NCBI GenBank assembly: GCA_000702025.1
Contig: KL370852.1
Span: 213,960 to 277,959 of the forward strand
Source of the DNA: Blautia schinkii DSM 10518
GTDB taxonomy: Bacteria; Bacillota; Clostridia; Lachnospirales; Lachnospiraceae
Length of the DNA: 64,000 bases
Direction of reading: 5' to 3'
Part shown: piece by piece, positions 18,076 to 26,611 of the stretch
Numbering within the stretch: the first letter of the stretch is position 1
Layout: every line of letters starts with the position of its first letter
Notes under the pieces: model-generated
Database searches by the model: none
Seen by the model: the letters and a program-made list of their open reading frames with translations, nothing else
Told to the model about the DNA's origin: nothing
Translations under genes and position numbers: made by a program

Positions 18076-18240
18076 CATTCTTCTCCGCTGCCTGATTTCA
18101 GCAGCGCCATATCTTCTCTGTTTCCCGATTCCACCAGCATCATATCTTCTCGGCTTCTGTTCTCGCCAGTTCTATATTTTCTCGGCTTCCTAAATTCGCC
18201 AGCGCCATATCTTCTCCATCGCCTGGTTTCACCAGCACCA
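18076..18240. repeat. 33-bp minisatellite across the end of jetA
   Basis: About five units sharing ccatatcttctc on the plus strand. Starts of this core at 18109, 18142, 18174 and 18207 give spacings of 33, 32 and 33 bases. On the coding strand the units encode 11-residue repeats beginning E-D-M-A-L. The single 32-base unit (18142-18173) breaks the frame. Confidence 0.85.
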
Positions 18241-19816
18241 TAATATCATCCATCACTGCAGTCCGCTGTATTGTCTCCGTAATCCCGTCCATGTCTGTCA
18301 CTTCTTCCTCCAGCACAGTCCGAAACTCCTTCCCGGCTTTCTCAAACCGCAGCTCCTCCACGCCGAAAAAATCAGGATAGCTCCTCTCAAGCTGGTACAT
18401 GCAGCAAGCAAGGTCGAATTCCCCGTTAGGCTTGGGAACCTCCCTGTCTGTCCGCTCCTTCCACTCCTTCACGCTGATCCACTGATAATCATACAGCTTC
18501 AGCATCACGAGAAAAATGCGTTTTTCTCGTACATATTCCTCGGGTTTCCGGGAAATCCGACAGATATACTCATATAGTTGAGTGAAGGTATAGTCCCCAT
18601 GCTCCGCTGCGAAACGAAAGATATGCTCTGTCAACCGTGCATAGACCGCATCCGCAAGCTGCTGCTTCTCCATGCGGCGATCCTCCTCCAACAGCTCCGC
18701 GTCCAGAGCTGTTTCCTCGTCCTCCGTGTCACGAAGCTTTCCCTGCCTCTGATAAAGCAGCCCCAGATTCAACTGTTTCTCAAGCCTTGGCGCCGATAAT
18801 GGACGGAACAGCTCCCAAACGCTGGACACCTGCTCACCCTGTACCCTAGTGAAAGGCTCCAGGATTTCCTTCTGAAAATCATACCTTCGAATCATGGAGC
18901 TGTAGAAGCTGTTCCGGATGGTTTCCTCATAAATATCGTTCATCCTGAAACGTCCGGCTATCAGGTTACGCTGCTCACTGATCACCACCTTAAGATTACC
19001 CTTGATCATATCCAGGTTCTCCATTGCCTGAGTCATGGCAGCACTTGGCAAAGCCCCGTTCTCCAACTCGCCGTGGATTCTCTCCTCATCCTTCTCCACC
19101 GCCCGTTTCAGCTCCAGCATCCCCTCATATTCCTCGTCGATCAAATTGTAGGTCTGCTCCAAGAGCTCCTCATGCTCGCCCCTGTCAATGGTGTGGATAT
19201 TCTGACGGATACGCTCCACAAAAGACTGGATTTCCCTTTTCTTCTGGCGCAGCATATTGACCAGCTCCCGACTCTGCTTCAGCGCATGTTTATAATTCTT
19301 CCTCTTCAGGAGCTCCTTAAGCTTCAACTGCTCCAGCTTAAAATCCAGCTCCCTGTCGATTTCTTTAGTGCGGAAAAGGAAGTCGTAGCCCTGATCCGTG
19401 AGCTGATAGACAATCCTGCCATCCTCCGTGATTTTGTCACTGATAAGCCTGACCTGCTGCTCCACCATGCCTTTGTCATAATGCATGATGGAATAAGTCT
19501 TAACCTCGCCTTTATTCTGAAGGATATCCCTCACCATATACTCGGTAAGCCGCCGCACCTGCCCGAAGGACAGGGTCTTGCCATATTGGGGAAGGATATC
19601 ATCCAGAAAACCCGTCATCCGCTCAATTGTACAGTCCTCATTTTCATTGAGGGTCTGCTCCATGATATAAACCAAAAGAGAGAAGAACAAATTATCCAGT
19701 TCTTCTCCTTCAAACCAATCCTCAATCTCACTGTTTCTGTTTTTGCGCTTCACAATAGAATCCACCACCGCGGCGAACCCCATTCGTTTCTCAAAACCTT
19801 CTAAAAATTCTAACAT
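18140..19816 (-). CDS. jetA: JetA-like (kleisin) Wadjet subunit
   Basis: 558 residues from the ATG at 19816, chosen for AGAGGACAGCA upstream. Mostly helical, with predicted winged helix at the N-terminus, coiled coil around 175-230 (KQSRELVNMLRQKKREIQSF) and a C-terminal domain. It corresponds to the MukF-like kleisin that binds JetB and JetC; similarity to DUF5716 is from memory. The C-terminus enters an 11-residue tandem repeat (EDMALANLGSR, then ENIELARTEA) and stops at 18140 because one repeat unit is a base short. With that base present the frame would run about 25 codons further to 18075. It overlaps jetD by 7 bases. Confidence 0.8.
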   Translation of the reverse strand: MLEFLEGFEKRMGFAAVVDSIVKRKNRNSEIEDWFEGEELDNLFFSLLVYIMEQTLNENEDCTIERMTGFLDDILPQYGKTLSFGQVRRLTEYMVRDILQNKGEVKTYSIMHYDKGMVEQQVRLISDKITEDGRIVYQLTDQGYDFLFRTKEIDRELDFKLEQLKLKELLKRKNYKHALKQSRELVNMLRQKKREIQSFVERIRQNIHTIDRGEHEELLEQTYNLIDEEYEGMLELKRAVEKDEERIHGELENGALPSAAMTQAMENLDMIKGNLKVVISEQRNLIAGRFRMNDIYEETIRNSFYSSMIRRYDFQKEILEPFTRVQGEQVSSVWELFRPLSAPRLEKQLNLGLLYQRQGKLRDTEDEETALDAELLEEDRRMEKQQLADAVYARLTEHIFRFAAEHGDYTFTQLYEYICRISRKPEEYVREKRIFLVMLKLYDYQWISVKEWKERTDREVPKPNGEFDLACCMYQLERSYPDFFGVEELRFEKAGKEFRTVLEEEVTDMDGITETIQRTAVMDDIMVLVKPGDGEDMALANLGSRENIELARTEAEKI

Positions 19817-20922
19817 TGCTGTCCTCTGCACATATTCTTGTAATCCTGATAATTTAAAATTTCCTGTGGAATCCTCCGGTTCTCTTCTAGCACCTTCCGA
19901 ACCAGGGCACGACTTTCTCCAGAGAAATATTCAAGGAAGCTATCATCCCAGTTTCCGCTCCGTCCATCCCGGGACTCCTCCGGCAGCTCCTGTTTCAGAA
20001 GGGCGCGCTTCACCATCGCCTGATAAAGAGGCAGGCAAGGTTCCATGGAGAGCCCCGGATTCTTCTTCCTGGCCTCGCAGAAAATATTCACTCCCGCCCG
20101 GTCGATATCTCCTGCATAATAAACCATGCCGCCCGGTACGCCATAATCTTCATTGCCTGACCCGCCACAATCCACGGTATCCGACACATCATAACCCTTG
20201 CCGTTCGGCACGCTGTATCCCATCTCCTGCAGAAAAGCTGTAAGCCCTTCCTGCTCCCGGGTAATCTTATTCCCTTCCCCATACACCAAAATTCCCGGAG
20301 TAATCCCAAAAATCCGGCCTGTGCCGTTCTCCTTCAGCGCTCTCCCTATGGAATACCAAGTGTCCTTATTCTCCAGAATCAGCACATCTCCTTTTCCCTC
20401 AGGTTGAAAAACGCGGCAGAAAAAAGGCTCCGGGGCATAATAGCAGTGCAATGCCTCCCAGTCCAGATGATGAAAAGCCAGAAGCGCCCTTCCCTGCCTG
20501 CTCTCCAGGAACTTTTCCTCTCCCCAGATGGCATAAGACTTCTCCTTGACGGACATCCACTGAGCCAGACACGCATCCTCCTTCCAGAACAGCTCGCTAA
20601 GCTCAAGTACATATTTCCTTGAGTCCTGGAATTCCTTAGGATTCTTTAGATAACGGTCTATGGAAAGCCTTGGATGAAGGCCTTTAATTTCAGGCAAAAG
20701 ATGGCTGTAATCCTGTTTTACAGCCACCTTACGATACTCGCGGAAAACCTGGGGCACGAAAGAGGTCTTGCCTGATTTTTTCACCGGAGCGATAAGCCCC
20801 TTCCGGCACATCTCCTCAAGAGCCTCATGCAGTTCCTCATAGGACAGCTCCGGGACGATGTCCAACACCTCCTCGTAGCCAAACCGTGTCTTTTTGATTT
20901 TCCCCAAATCTATTCTCTTCAT
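19810..20922 (-). CDS. jetD: JetD-like Toprim nuclease of Wadjet
   Basis: 370 residues. The N-terminal half has a winged-helix-like region and the family motif SYAIWGEEKFLE. The C-terminal half is a Toprim fold related to topoisomerase VI-A: invariant Glu in LILENKDT (E184) and the acidic pair in YAGDIDRAGVNIF (D272, D274). JetD is the DNA-cleaving subunit that cuts plasmid DNA captured by JetABC. All expected acidic residues are present, so it should be active. A Gly/Asp-rich stretch around 240-262 looks like an insertion. Here jetD precedes jetA, unlike the textbook ABCD order of type I. Confidence 0.85.
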   Translation of the reverse strand: MKRIDLGKIKKTRFGYEEVLDIVPELSYEELHEALEEMCRKGLIAPVKKSGKTSFVPQVFREYRKVAVKQDYSHLLPEIKGLHPRLSIDRYLKNPKEFQDSRKYVLELSELFWKEDACLAQWMSVKEKSYAIWGEEKFLESRQGRALLAFHHLDWEALHCYYAPEPFFCRVFQPEGKGDVLILENKDTWYSIGRALKENGTGRIFGITPGILVYGEGNKITREQEGLTAFLQEMGYSVPNGKGYDVSDTVDCGGSGNEDYGVPGGMVYYAGDIDRAGVNIFCEARKKNPGLSMEPCLPLYQAMVKRALLKQELPEESRDGRSGNWDDSFLEYFSGESRALVRKVLEENRRIPQEILNYQDYKNMCRGQQC

Positions 20923-20951
20923 TTAATCCGCCCTGTTCTGATTCATGCGAG

Positions 20952-22136
20952 TTACTCCTCAAGCTCAGGAATCTCCTGGAAACTCTCTTTGTCCACCTCA
21001 CCGATCACGGCCTCCTGCCCCTGTCCATACTGGTACATCTGATCCAGATATTCAATGGCCGCTCTGATCTTCGTGCGGAGAAGGTAACCTCCTGACTGCG
21101 TGGCCCTGGCCATTTCCTCCAGGGAAACCTCCGGCTCCCACCCATAGGCTCTGCCGTGGAATGCCTGAAGCTTCTCTAAAATTTCGTCGATTTCCTCCTT
21201 GGTAAGAGGTTTGAGCTGTTCTGCATTAATGATAGCTTCCAGCACGCTCTTCATTGGCTCCATATCCTCCGGGTAAACCTCTGCGAGAGTGTCGAATTCA
21301 TGCTTGGATTCAATCACATCCTCTGCGTAGGACGCACCCAGGGCAAACATAGTATAGGTGGATTCCAGACGCTCATTGGGGAAAAGGAACTCCGCCATGT
21401 TCTTATAAGCCTTAAGCCTGGTCTTTTTTCCCAGACGCCCGATAAGCTCCGTCTCATCAAAAAGAATTACCCAGCCGTTATACCCCAGCTTCACAAACAG
21501 ATGACTCAGGAAATCAAAATAATCCATGGAATGCTTGGTTTTGCTGAAATTCACATTATATTTTACTCTCTGCTGGAAAATCCTGCGGTAAATCTGGCGC
21601 AGAGAAGCATTGGTAATAAAATCACCCTCCAGGTCTGCCTGAAGGAGAAATTTTTCGTCCTGGTCCTCTGTGTTAAGATAAGAGCGCAGAACATAATACA
21701 GCTTATCCGTCTCCAGCTCCTTGGCACCGTAGAGCTGCATCTCTCCCGCCAAAGGACTGTTGGGCGTCATTTTCTCGAATTCCTTCACAAAACCCGGCTG
21801 CACATGCCTGGGGAGATAGGTATTGCTCACCAGCTTCTGATACAAAAGATAAAGCTTATCAAAAGGTGCTTCCTTGCTCAAGGATAAGTAGGAAACTACC
21901 ATATTATTAGAGTGGGCAAGATTGAAAACCGTGTTGAGAAGATGCGTTTTCCCTTCGCCGTATTTACCTGCGATGATTTTCCCCGTGGATTTCCCTGTCT
22001 CGCAGATCCTGTCCATCTCCCCGGATATCTCCTTCATGATCCTCGGGCGGGCTTCCGAAAAATACTGCCCCACTGCCCGGGAAGGGATTCCGGAACGTAA
22101 TGCTTCTATCACATGACGCGCTTCCATATCAAACAT
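20952..22136 (-). CDS. BREX-type ATP-binding protein (DUF2791/BrxD-like), second ATPase
   Basis: 394 residues from the ATG at 22136 (GGGAGGTGAGAAGC upstream). The N-terminus EARHVIEALRSGIPSRAV is a DUF2791 hallmark. Walker A GKYGEGKTHLL (57-64) and Walker B WVILFDETEL (D227, E228) are intact, with arginine-rich helices after them. In BREX such ATPases accompany PglZ and methylase, none of which is here. The start overlaps the preceding ATPase stop (ATGTTTGA). Likely a DNA-dependent or regulatory ATPase acting with the Jet core; this is inference from co-transcription. Confidence 0.8.
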   Translation of the reverse strand: MFDMEARHVIEALRSGIPSRAVGQYFSEARPRIMKEISGEMDRICETGKSTGKIIAGKYGEGKTHLLNTVFNLAHSNNMVVSYLSLSKEAPFDKLYLLYQKLVSNTYLPRHVQPGFVKEFEKMTPNSPLAGEMQLYGAKELETDKLYYVLRSYLNTEDQDEKFLLQADLEGDFITNASLRQIYRRIFQQRVKYNVNFSKTKHSMDYFDFLSHLFVKLGYNGWVILFDETELIGRLGKKTRLKAYKNMAEFLFPNERLESTYTMFALGASYAEDVIESKHEFDTLAEVYPEDMEPMKSVLEAIINAEQLKPLTKEEIDEILEKLQAFHGRAYGWEPEVSLEEMARATQSGGYLLRTKIRAAIEYLDQMYQYGQGQEAVIGEVDKESFQEIPELEE

Positions 22137-23382
22137 GCTTCTCACCTCCCAGTGTGGCCTGATTCATAAGTCCGGGGATTGCCAGCGCTCCCACCTTGGA
22201 CTGGGCAAGGATTTCCCCGGCTTTTTCAAGGGAAATGGCCTCTGCCGGAATTCCTGCTCTCACCGCTGCAGCCGCCAGCTTCTGTGACATTTCCTGCACT
22301 ACCTCAGGCGCATATTCCTGCTCTGCCAACCTGTCCATATCCACAATATCCGTAAAACGATTAAATCTTCTGCTGATAATCTCATTCTGGATTCTCATCC
22401 AAAGCGCCTGATAAGACTTGATTCCCGCATTTTCATTATCTAAAAGCTCCCGGTCAAATGCAAAAACAAACATAATGTTCTTAAGGCTGTCAATATCATC
22501 AATCAACTGCCGGATACTCTCGTATGTATCTTCTCTCTTAAGCTTGGTATAATGCAGCAGCTCAAGGCTTGATTTGCTCATAAGAATCTCCATGTCATCC
22601 ACTGCCACCATAAGCCCTGCGTATCCAGCCATGTGTATCACCTGTGCCAGAGAACGGAGCATATGGCGGGCATTCACCTTGGTTATCCGTGCAGGAGACA
22701 GACCTAAGGAACGCAGGGAAGCAATCTTCACGCTTCTGTCCCCGGACATCCAGCCAAGCAGAAGCTCCTTATTCTGTTCCTCCAGAATCGGGTGCCCCAG
22801 GATTCCTCCTGTCAGAAGGCTGCACGCGAGGGCAAAATTGTTGTCAATGAGGGGATTCTCCAGAAACATGCTCTTAAGCTGCAGGCGAATCTCCCTTCTC
22901 GTGATGGCGTCTGCCATATCCTCCTGGGAAAGATAGTCCATGAAGGTCAAATTAGACGGAATCTCCCTGTAATCAAAGCCGCAGTTCTCAATAATCTTTT
23001 GACTGCAGCGGCGCAGGCATTCCAGAAGGTCGGTCTGACGCAGGATTTCCAGATAAATTTCCTTGAAATCATGCATCCAGATTTCCTTTGCAGAAAACTC
23101 CACCGTGACATAGTTCTCCTGCCTCGCCTGATGGGCAGTCAGCTTCAGCAGATGGGATTTCCCGCTGCCTCTCTGTCCTGTCACGAATTTTATCTTGCTT
23201 CCGCCTTCTCTGATATATTCTCTCAGGTACTTCTCCCTCCAGAAATCCGTGAGAAACGAAATACCTGCAGACAGCTCCTCAAGCAAAGCACCGTCATCCG
23301 GCGCCTGGCCTTTCGCAAGCTGCATATAGGATGTTTCCTCCTGCGTGCTTTCTACTGGTTTCTCTATCGTATTAACTTCCAA
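22129..23382 (-). CDS. BrxD-like ATP-binding protein, first ATPase
   Basis: 417 residues starting at TTG 23382, which has a strong site (AGGAGGAGCAAG). Walker A GQRGSGKSHLL (69-76); Walker B LMVAVDDMEIL (D262, D263), where the second acidic residue is Asp instead of Glu. The downstream segment FVFAFDRELLD and an arginine-rich RRFNRF fit an ORC/AAA-like fold. It resembles the next gene in organisation but not closely in sequence, so the two could form a hetero-oligomer. Confidence 0.72.
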   Translation of the reverse strand: MEVNTIEKPVESTQEETSYMQLAKGQAPDDGALLEELSAGISFLTDFWREKYLREYIREGGSKIKFVTGQRGSGKSHLLKLTAHQARQENYVTVEFSAKEIWMHDFKEIYLEILRQTDLLECLRRCSQKIIENCGFDYREIPSNLTFMDYLSQEDMADAITRREIRLQLKSMFLENPLIDNNFALACSLLTGGILGHPILEEQNKELLLGWMSGDRSVKIASLRSLGLSPARITKVNARHMLRSLAQVIHMAGYAGLMVAVDDMEILMSKSSLELLHYTKLKREDTYESIRQLIDDIDSLKNIMFVFAFDRELLDNENAGIKSYQALWMRIQNEIISRRFNRFTDIVDMDRLAEQEYAPEVVQEMSQKLAAAAVRAGIPAEAISLEKAGEILAQSKVGALAIPGLMNQATLGGEKHV

Positions 23383-23520
23383 CTTGCTCCTCCTGTATCT
23401 GTTCTGAGGCAGTAGAGATATCTGTCTCTCCCGGATTTCGTCGGATTTTGTCCGATTTTCTCCGCATCCTGTCAGCTTCCTCTATTTCTCTCCGAATTCC
23501 TATGTTTCTCTCCAAATTTT

Positions 23521-23620
23521 ATGTTGCTTTTCACTTTTCTCTGTTGCTTTACTCTTTTCTCCGTTGCTTTTCGCTTTTCTCTGTTGTTTTTCGCTTTTCT
23601 CCGTTGCTTTTCACTTTTCT
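23521..23620. repeat. Five 20-bp tandem repeats in the Jet operon
   Basis: Five exact-length 20-base units, consensus CCGTTGCTTTTCGCTTTTCT on the plus strand, back to back, with a decayed sixth. They fill the 311-base gap between the first and second genes. On the transcript each unit carries GGAGAAAAG or AGAGAAAAG. No open frame runs through them. Confidence 0.95.
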
Positions 23621-23693
23621 CCGTTTTTATCTATTCCGCCACTTCTAATCTCACTTTGGCAATTTCTCTCCGCCTATTACGGCAGAAGAATCA

Positions 23694-24473
23694 TTACTCA
23701 TCTATTTTACTAAAAAAGCGGATAGTTGCAAGATACTGCTCCTGGCCGTTCTGGTCCAGGATTCTGATAGCCTGGTTAATATTTCTGCTGGGTCCGAACT
23801 CAAATCTTCTGCCATCCTTCGTTTCCTCCACTCCGGATGCATACAGCCTGGCCAAGTCAAAAGCATAGCTCTGCTGGTCATATTCCCTGCGGTATCTTCC
23901 CATAGGCGCCAAAAGCTTATAAAGCTTCGTCAGATACAAATCCGTCTCCGGACGTTTCCCCAGCTTCAGAACAGCCATATCATAGGCCTCCGCAAGCTCA
24001 TTTGCAAATACATTGGCATTAAAGGAAGCCTTCATCAGCTTATCCTGCCCTGTCTTAATCCTCTGGACAAAATTAACGGGACGCAGGCAATGCACCTTCT
24101 TACGGTCCAGATAAATATCCAGGTTCTCCACATCGAAACGCACACGATACGGGAACATCTCATAAACCGGGAATTCTCCCTTCACATCCACACCGCTTTC
24201 CTCACAGCAGGCAAGCATCTGCTCTGCATAGTCTCCGCCCTCCATATATGCCTGGCGGTCAAACTGTGCAACAAGCGCTTTCATCTCCTCAAGAATCCGG
24301 GCCTGCTCGCTGCAAGCTTCCTGCAAAAGCTCCATATCCTTATCAAAGCTTCTCAAATCACCATTTTCTATTTCCTTATTAACTGCCTTCTGCAGCCTCT
24401 GCACAAGAGCAGTTTTATCCTTCAAATCCTTAGCCAGCGCCTGATAGCTCTGGTACAAATCCTCGTAATTCAT
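23694..24473 (-). CDS. Unrecognised coiled-coil protein, first gene of the Jet/BrxD operon
   Basis: 259 residues from the ATG at 24473 (AGAAGGATTGTCA upstream; a TTG two codons earlier is possible). The first 75 residues are a predicted coiled coil (DLYQSYQALAKDL, then KAVNKEIENGDL). The rest is a mixed alpha/beta domain with PYRVRFDVENLDIYLDRKK and, near the end, LATIRFFSKIDE. There is no recognised catalytic motif, membrane helix or signal peptide. As first gene after the promoter and partner of two ATPases it could be an adaptor or sensor. I do not recognise the family. Confidence 0.75.
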   Translation of the reverse strand: MNYEDLYQSYQALAKDLKDKTALVQRLQKAVNKEIENGDLRSFDKDMELLQEACSEQARILEEMKALVAQFDRQAYMEGGDYAEQMLACCEESGVDVKGEFPVYEMFPYRVRFDVENLDIYLDRKKVHCLRPVNFVQRIKTGQDKLMKASFNANVFANELAEAYDMAVLKLGKRPETDLYLTKLYKLLAPMGRYRREYDQQSYAFDLARLYASGVEETKDGRRFEFGPSRNINQAIRILDQNGQEQYLATIRFFSKIDE

Positions 24474-24577
24474 TGACAATCCTTCTTTCCCGTTTTATAT
24501 TGTTTTTAATCAACGTCCTGTTTTTGGCAATTCATCCCGGCGCTTAAAGCGTTGGGGCATTCTTGCCCATTAGATTG

Positions 24578-24606
24578 AGTATACTGAATAATCGGATTAT
24601 TTTCAA
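24578..24606 (-). promoter_or_regulatory. Sigma-A promoter of the Jet/BrxD operon
   Basis: On the minus strand TTGAAA and TATACT with a 17-base spacer, about 100 bases before the first gene. The leader then contains GGGCA-AGAA-TGCCC and the near-palindrome CGCTTTAAGCG, which could be hairpins or operator sites. Confidence 0.75.
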
Positions 24607-24685
24607 CAGCTTATTGGGGTTCAGAGGAAAAAATCAACATATATTTTGGAAGCAAGATTGAACTCCTGCCACGAAACAGTCATTC

Positions 24686-24717
24686 CGTCTGCTAAATATA
24701 GCGTCTGCTAAATATAG
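24686..24717. repeat. Perfect 16-bp direct repeat upstream of the helicase
   Basis: CGTCTGCTAAATATAG occurs twice in tandem, 36 bases before the helicase start. It could be a regulatory site or a small slippage duplication. Confidence 0.7.
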
Positions 24718-24753
24718 GAAACGCGGCGGTCAGAACAGAGGAAGGAGCCAACG

Positions 24754-26346
24754 ATGAACCTGGAATTATACCCCTGGCAGGAGGAATGCCTGCAGTCATG
24801 GTCTGCCCACCGCTGCCGCGGAATCATCAACGTAGTTACGGGCGCAGGAAAAACCATCCTGGCGCTGGCCGCTGCCGAAAGGCTCCGTGCGTCTCTCCCA
24901 CTGCCCCTCCGGGTAAAAATCGTTGTTCCCCAAACCTTCCTTACCTCCCAGTGGAGCAGCGTCATGCAGAAACTTGCGGGAATCTCCCGACATGAAATCG
25001 GCTATTATTATGGTTTGCACAAGGATTCCCCGGAGCGCCCCTATATGATCTATGTCGTTAATTCAGCGCGCTATTCCCTCGCCCGCAATATCCTAAGCGA
25101 TATCCGCGAGGGGTATGCCGTCCTGCTCATTGCCGACGAATGCCATCATTACGCCAGCCCGGAGAACCGGAAAATTTTTGAATTCCTTCCGCACCTTGGA
25201 GAACTCAAAAAGAATTTCTATTCCCTTGGGCTGTCCGCCACACCAAGGACTATGGATTATGAAAAATACCTTCTCCCTGCCCTGGGACCGGAGATTTACC
25301 GCTATACTTTCAGGGATGCCGCTGAACATAAGAATATTCGTCCCTATGCATGCTTCCATATTTCGTTGCGTTTCACCCCTGATGAGAGCGAGGAATATGA
25401 ACTCCTCAGCGACCGCATTACTCTCATCACCAAGCGGCTTAACATCCTTTGCCCCTCGCTGAAAAAGCTTCAGGGAACCAGATATTTCCATGCACTGAAG
25501 AAACTGGCCCGTTCCGGCAGCTCCGCTAAGGTTGCTGGCTCCGCTAAAGTAAACCAGCTTGCCCAAGCCGTTCTCTCTCTTTTGTACCAGAGAAAAACTA
25601 TCACATATAACGCCTCCGCCCGAATCAACTGTGCCCTGCAGCTTATCGAGGGGCTTGATTCCCATGCCAGAATCCTGATTTTCGGCGAGCGTATCGAGCA
25701 GGCCGACAGGCTCTATGAACAGTTAAACCGCAGATATCCGGGGCAGATCGGACGCTACCATTCCCAGATGGAGCAAGAGGCAAAAAAGGCCGCCTTAGAC
25801 CGCTACCGCAGGAGCGAAACCCGGATTCTCATTACCTGCCGGGCACTGGATGAGGGCTTCGACCTACCCTCCGCAACTGTGGGAATCGTGCTCTCCTCAT
25901 CTTCTGTAGAACGCCAGCGCATCCAGCGCCTGGGAAGGATACTCCGAAACTCAGAAGATAACTGTATTGCCGGACTCTACTACCTCTACGTCCGCGATTC
26001 CTCCGAAATCCCAACCTATATGGAGGAAGCACAGCAGCCCGACGCGCCCTCCTTCTCCCTTTCCTACGAAGGTAAAGAAGCTGGCTTCCGGCATCCTGTG
26101 TACGAAAATATAATCATTCATTTATTGGAAAGTTTAAAGGAACGGGGAAAAACCCGACAGGAATTAAAGGAATATTCTCGTTGCTTTTCCCTTGGCATGC
26201 TGCGTACAGACTGGCTCATGGATGTGACAGAAATAACAAAAAAAATAAAGACAACGCAGGACAGGAGGGAGAAAAATTACTGGGTGTGCATGAAGCTCAT
26301 TGCAGTTGAGCTACTATCGGCAGTGAAACGAACCCCAAAAATGTAA
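24754..26346 (+). CDS. Superfamily II DEAD/DEAH-type helicase
   Basis: 530 residues. Motif I TGAGKT (29-34), motif II DECH (128-131), motif III SAT, and a C-terminal RecA-like domain with ITCRALDEGFDLPS and motif VI QRIQRLGRILR. The core resembles the XPB/RadD/UvrB-like group of DNA translocases. It is divergent from the Jet operon across a 280-base shared intergenic region, which suggests a common regulon. No nuclease or methylase domain is fused to it. GGAAGGAGCCAACG precedes the ATG. It ends 10 bases before the antitoxin RNA promoter. Confidence 0.9.
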   Translation: MNLELYPWQEECLQSWSAHRCRGIINVVTGAGKTILALAAAERLRASLPLPLRVKIVVPQTFLTSQWSSVMQKLAGISRHEIGYYYGLHKDSPERPYMIYVVNSARYSLARNILSDIREGYAVLLIADECHHYASPENRKIFEFLPHLGELKKNFYSLGLSATPRTMDYEKYLLPALGPEIYRYTFRDAAEHKNIRPYACFHISLRFTPDESEEYELLSDRITLITKRLNILCPSLKKLQGTRYFHALKKLARSGSSAKVAGSAKVNQLAQAVLSLLYQRKTITYNASARINCALQLIEGLDSHARILIFGERIEQADRLYEQLNRRYPGQIGRYHSQMEQEAKKAALDRYRRSETRILITCRALDEGFDLPSATVGIVLSSSSVERQRIQRLGRILRNSEDNCIAGLYYLYVRDSSEIPTYMEEAQQPDAPSFSLSYEGKEAGFRHPVYENIIIHLLESLKERGKTRQELKEYSRCFSLGMLRTDWLMDVTEITKKIKTTQDRREKNYWVCMKLIAVELLSAVKRTPKM

Positions 26347-26356
26347 CCAAAACTAC

Positions 26357-26385
26357 TTGAAACCTACCCAACTTTACGTTATAAT
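26357..26385 (+). promoter_or_regulatory. Antitoxin RNA promoter, copy 2
   Basis: TTGAAA and TATAAT with a 17-base spacer, right after the helicase stop. Confidence 0.85.
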
Positions 26386-26391
26386 AAATAC

Positions 26392-26498
26392 ATAAAAAGA
26401 AAGCACCCACTCCAAAAGTGGATGCTCCCAAGATGGCTACTTACCTCTCAATGAGAGGCGCCTCTCCTGTTAGCCGACAGGGGAGGCATTATTTTTTT
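26392..26498 (+). ncRNA. Putative type I antitoxin RNA, copy 2
   Basis: About 107 nt predicted, from the promoter above to the hairpin GCCTCTCC/GGGGAGGC with ATTATTTTTTT. It runs antisense to the toxin transcript and overlaps its stop codon and 3' untranslated region. Read on the other strand, the first hairpin (GCATCCACT/AGTGGGTGC followed by TTTCTTTTT) would terminate the toxin mRNA. This arrangement is that of convergent type I systems of the TxpA/BsrG class. Confidence 0.75.
26460..26498 (+). terminator. Terminator of antitoxin RNA copy 2
   Basis: A strong GC stem (one base different from copy 1 in the loop) followed by ATTATTTTTTT. Confidence 0.85.
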
Positions 26499-26611
26499 CT
26501 CTTGCGGTTTCTCTTATCGAGAAAGGCAAGCAACGCAACGAGCAAGCTTCCAAAGGACATCAGCAGAGCCACTATCCCGATGAAAATCGAAATGATTTCA
26601 TAAGCCGTCAT
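26489..26611 (-). CDS. Putative holin-like toxin of a type I toxin-antitoxin system
   Basis: 40 residues: MTAYEIISIF at the start, one membrane helix (about 6-30, FIGIVALLMSFGSLLVALLAF), then a highly basic tail ending RKRKK. GGGAGGTGGCGCTG gives a strong ribosome site. Length, single helix and KR tail match the Firmicutes putative holin-like toxin family (Hol_Tox). Expression would depolarise the membrane. The leader from the promoter (26701-26729) can form a CACTC/GAGTG hairpin, as in other type I toxins with slow translation. Confidence 0.85.
   Translation of the reverse strand: MTAYEIISIFIGIVALLMSFGSLLVALLAFLDKRNRKRKK

Noticed and set aside
20952..23382. Idea that the two ATPases mark a BREX system
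   Set aside because: No PglZ phosphatase, BrxX/PglX methylase, BrxA or BrxB is present; neighbours are Jet subunits instead.
23521..23620. Regular 20-bp units that could suggest a CRISPR array
   Set aside because: The units are contiguous with no spacers, vary among themselves and have no cas genes nearby; this is a minisatellite.
24754..26346. Helicase as HsdR of a type I restriction system
   Set aside because: It lacks a nuclease domain, is too short, and no methylase or specificity gene is nearby.
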